Source: Methanocellales archaeon
GTDB lineage: Archaea > Halobacteriota > UBA148 > JAJOKI01
Length of the DNA: 8,193 nucleotides
Direction: 5' to 3'
NCBI GenBank assembly: GCA_021129915.1
Contig: JAJOKI010000078.1
Span: forward strand, 1 to 8,193
A program made the position numbers and the translations under genes. Below, one piece after another: positions 6,388-8,193 of this stretch; within the stretch, counting starts at the first letter, position 1, and every line of letters begins with the position of its first letter. Under the pieces are notes generated by a model. The model ran no database searches. It was not told where the DNA came from and saw only the letters and a program-made list of their open reading frames with translations.

Positions 6388-6404
6388 AATTTATATATAA
6401 CTAT
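6388..6404 (-). promoter_or_regulatory. Archaeal TATA box for the unknown gene / TIM-barrel / hxlB / M42 operon
   Basis: The perfect palindrome ttatatataa at 6391-6400 is the best TATA box in the window. For leftward transcription, a start about 25 bases downstream would fall near 6370, leaving a leader of roughly 30-35 bases that includes the gggaggt ribosome site. Because the box is symmetric it could also fire rightward, towards the Tfx gene; in that direction the leader to the chosen start would be about 95 bases. The flanking BRE sequences do not clearly decide the direction. Confidence 0.6.
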
Positions 6405-6460
6405 ACTGGCGGGATGAAGTCTACGACGAAAGCTAAACTATTATCTATGGATGATAGTCG

Positions 6461-6490
6461 TTGTGTATAAGCCTTGGGTTAAATCTATTA
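6461..6490 (+). promoter_or_regulatory. Weak candidate promoter for the Tfx gene
   Basis: Two TATA-like stretches, gtgtataag (about 6463-6471) and gttaaatcta (about 6478-6487), lie at distances that would put transcription starts near 6493 or 6510. Either would give a short or leaderless mRNA for the ATG at 6508 or 6517. Both are poor matches; the stronger palindromic box at 6391-6400 is the alternative. Confidence 0.3.
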
Positions 6491-6516
6491 CATCTTGTGC
6501 CGAGAATATGATATTG

Positions 6517-6924
6517 ATGTCATATAAATCGTTTTTAACCACCCAGCAAATTCGGGTTCTGAAGTTTCGTGAAAAAGGGTTAACTCAAAAAGAAGTTGCC
6601 AAACGACTGGGTACCACTCGCGCCAACATAAGCACCATCGAAAAAAGGGCCCATACCAATATCGAACGTGCGAGAGAGACACTTAAAGAATGGGAAGAAC
6701 TATTGGCACCGGTTCAAATCAACATCCCAGAGGGCACAGATGTATTGGAAATACCAAAAAAGATATTCCATCGAGCGGACGAGGAGGGTATCAAGATACA
6801 AGCCAATACGCTTGGGTTAATCGCACAGATAGAAAAACAAAAGAAGGATAAAATAAAGAACAGAATGCTCATCGAGGGTCTTCAGATTTATATCAGCGTG
6901 ACTGGAGAGATAATACTCGACTGA
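6517..6924 (+). CDS. tfx: Tfx-family DNA-binding transcriptional regulator
   Basis: From ATG 6517 the product is 135 residues, the usual length for Tfx. The N-terminal helix-turn-helix spans about residues 6-57: FLTTQQIRVLKFREKGLTQ leads into EVAKRLGTTRANISTIEKRA (26-45), then NIERARETL. The C-terminal domain keeps the family's PVQINIPEGTDVLEIPKKIF (65-84) and AD..GIK.QANTLGLI segments. Tfx of a Methanothermobacter species was described as binding DNA downstream of the promoter of the molybdenum formylmethanofuran dehydrogenase operon. Here the gene converges on a tungstate-type ABC transporter with only 4 bp between, which fits a role in metal-oxyanion control. The frame is open back to an ATG at 6451, but those 22 extra residues do not resemble the family, which begins just before FLT. 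An in-frame ATG at 6508 is a second possible start. Confidence 0.85.
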   Translation: MSYKSFLTTQQIRVLKFREKGLTQKEVAKRLGTTRANISTIEKRAHTNIERARETLKEWEELLAPVQINIPEGTDVLEIPKKIFHRADEEGIKIQANTLGLIAQIEKQKKDKIKNRMLIEGLQIYISVTGEIILD

Positions 6925-6928
6925 TATA

Positions 6929-7999
6929 TCATCTGGGCCGTCCAAACACATGCACACTCGGCGCCTTAAAAGATAAAAATACTTCTGACCCAATGTCGAG
7001 ATTCATATCCAAGAACGATTGTCTCGTTATGAATACGACGAACTGCTCTCCCGCATTTACGACCAATCGCATAATTGATCCGCGATTAGATATATCGATT
7101 ATTCGTCCGGCTAAAACGTTCCTCGCGCTCGACATGATTTTCCTCTTCGATACGATGATGTCCTCTGGTCTGATAATTGCAAAGACCTCGCCAGTTCTCT
7201 TTGTACTGGAAATCAACTCGATGTTACCTGTAGATACTTTCGTAACGCCGTTCTTCTCCCTTGCTTTCCCGACGAACAGATTTTCAACGCCAACGAAGTT
7301 TGCGACCAACTCGGACTCTGGCTTGCGGAATACCTCTTCCGGCGTACCGACCTGAACGAGTTCACCTTCCATGAGTACGCCCATCCTATCCGCGAGGCGT
7401 TGGCCCTGTGACATGTCATGGGTGGCCATAATTATAGCGGTGTCGCGCTCATGTCTGATGCGCGATATCAAATCCTCGATTATGTCTGCGCTTCTCGGGT
7501 CGAGATTCGCTGTCGGCTCATCCAGTAGTAATACCTCTGGCTCGATTATCATCGCCCGTGCCAATGCCACCCTTTGCATCTCCCCTCCTGACAGGGTTGG
7601 TGCATTTCTATCCTCATAACCAGAAAGGCCCACTATTTTTAGCGCACTGATGACCTTTGCTTCAATCTCATCCCTTCCTCGGACCTTTAGGCCGTAAGCG
7701 ACGTTATCATAGACGCTAGCGTTAAACGCCACTGGCTTTTGAAACACCATTGCCATTCTTCTGCGAATATTCAGCTTGATTCTCTCGGGCTGTTTTGTCG
7801 CGTCCATTCCATCAAAAAACACTTTTCCACTGTCTGGGTTATCAAGTAAATTTAGCAAACGCAAAAGCGTGGTCTTCCCTGAACCCGTCGGACCAATTAC
7901 CGCGAGGGTCTCACCCTTTTCAATTTTTATATTGATATTCTTTAACACATCTCTCCCATCATATCCCTTATAAAGTCCCCTGACATCCATCAAAGACAT
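6929..7999 (-). CDS. tupC: Tungstate/molybdate-type ABC transporter ATP-binding protein with C-terminal TOBE domain
   Basis: The 356-residue ATPase powers uptake through the adjacent permease. All ABC motifs are present: Walker A GPTGSGKT (36-43), Q-loop Q87 in VFQKP, signature LSGGE (137-141 region), Walker B VLLLDEP (156-162), D-loop NLDP (165-168) and H-loop H194. After about residue 235 comes an extension with IIRPEDIIVS (275-284) and a TOBE-like domain (about 293-354: RNVLAGRIIDISNRGS, FITRQSFLDMNLDIGSEV, FKAPSVHVFG). In ModC-type ATPases this domain binds molybdate or tungstate and can inhibit transport when substrate is plentiful. The permease partner is TupB-like, so tungstate is the likelier substrate. 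The ATG at 7999 has gaggt (8006-8010) six bases upstream, overlapping the permease stop. If the periplasmic-binding gene tupA is present, it lies outside the window. Confidence 0.85.
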   Translation of the reverse strand: MSLMDVRGLYKGYDGRDVLKNINIKIEKGETLAVIGPTGSGKTTLLRLLNLLDNPDSGKVFFDGMDATKQPERIKLNIRRRMAMVFQKPVAFNASVYDNVAYGLKVRGRDEIEAKVISALKIVGLSGYEDRNAPTLSGGEMQRVALARAMIIEPEVLLLDEPTANLDPRSADIIEDLISRIRHERDTAIIMATHDMSQGQRLADRMGVLMEGELVQVGTPEEVFRKPESELVANFVGVENLFVGKAREKNGVTKVSTGNIELISSTKRTGEVFAIIRPEDIIVSKRKIMSSARNVLAGRIIDISNRGSIMRLVVNAGEQFVVFITRQSFLDMNLDIGSEVFLSFKAPSVHVFGRPR

Positions 8000-8003
8000 T
8001 TCT

Positions 8004-8193
8004 TTACCTCTGCTGTATTCTGTTCAAAAGCAAATTGACCACGAGCGCCAATGATACGAGGATGATGCCGAGCGCTATCGAGACTTCGATCTCTCCCTTT
8101 GCCGTTTCAAGGGCGATGGCGGTGGTAAACACCCTTGTAAATCCCCTTATATTTCCGCCGATCATCATGGCAACACCTACTTCCGATATAGCC
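8004..8193 (-). CDS. tupB: TupB-like tungstate ABC transporter permease, 5' part outside the window
   Basis: Only the last 62 codons are in the window; the TAA stop is at 8004-8006. The segment AISEVGVAMMIGGNIRGFTR followed by VFTTAIALETAKGE is strongly characteristic of TupB permeases as I remember them. The EVG...GG.I.G portion is the cytoplasmic coupling loop that docks on the ATPase. A final hydrophobic helix (VSIALGIILVSLALVVNLLL) then spans the membrane before a short basic tail (NRIQQR). The ATPase gene begins 4 bp later and its ribosome site overlaps this stop, showing a coupled transport operon. Confidence 0.85.
   Translation of the reverse strand, partial: AISEVGVAMMIGGNIRGFTRVFTTAIALETAKGEIEVSIALGIILVSLALVVNLLLNRIQQR

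Noticed and set aside
6414..6470. An 18-codon micro-ORF (MKSTTKAKLLSMDDSRCV) before the Tfx gene, with ggcggg directly in front of its ATG
   Set aside because: The ATG probably lies upstream of any rightward transcript start from the 6391-6400 box, the purine tract has no spacing to the ATG, and such short frames are expected by chance.
6451..6516. Tfx extension from the ATG at 6451
   Set aside because: The extra 22 residues do not look like the Tfx family N-terminus, and no ribosome site precedes that ATG.
1..8193. CRISPR array, tRNA, rRNA, transposase or phage genes
   Set aside because: No repeat-spacer pattern, cloverleaf-like sequence, inverted terminal repeats or mobile-element protein was seen; almost all the sequence is accounted for by ordinary genes.

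Overview
The window reads as a stretch of a euryarchaeal chromosome, probably a methanogen, an anaerobic methane/alkane oxidiser or a close relative. Several gene families point this way: an RPA-associated OB-fold protein, an archaeal pyrimidine reductase of riboflavin/F420 synthesis, a Tfx-type regulator, an M42 (TET-like) aminopeptidase, and a stand-alone 6-phospho-3-hexuloisomerase. Purine-rich Shine-Dalgarno sequences and at least one clear archaeal TATA box agree with this. The genus cannot be fixed from the sequence. Gene density is high, no reading frame is visibly broken, and I saw no insertion sequence, CRISPR array, tRNA or rRNA. All families assigned here are recognised from memory of their motifs, not from a database search.

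Left part (1-3312). A partial RPA-associated protein gene runs leftward off the edge. Diverging from it over a 50 bp gap are three rightward genes: an 8-oxoguanine DNA glycosylase of the Ogg1 type, the riboflavin-pathway reductase (4 bp ATGA overlap), and a B12-binding-domain radical SAM protein of unknown substrate (19 bp gap to the chosen ATG). The two genes flanking the divergent gap both concern DNA maintenance.

Middle part (3357-6336, minus strand). Four tightly packed genes form a probable operon: an unrecognised 180-residue protein, an endonuclease IV/xylose isomerase-like TIM barrel with a TTG start, a 6-phospho-3-hexuloisomerase, and an M42 aminopeptidase. Intervals are +6, -11 and +3 bp, and each downstream ribosome site sits in the end of the gene before it. 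The hexuloisomerase has no hexulose-phosphate synthase beside it; a different TIM barrel occupies the adjacent slot. This operon is the least explained part of the window.

Right part (6337-8193). A roughly 180 bp AT-rich gap contains a perfectly palindromic TATA box (ttatatataa), placed well for the leftward operon and possibly also serving the rightward gene. That gene encodes a Tfx-family DNA-binding protein. It converges, with only 4 bp between, on a leftward tungstate-type ABC transporter: the end of a TupB-like permease and an ATPase carrying a C-terminal TOBE domain. Tfx was first described as binding near a molybdenum formylmethanofuran dehydrogenase operon, so its place beside a tungstate/molybdate importer suggests a local metal-oxyanion regulatory unit. 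That link is inference.
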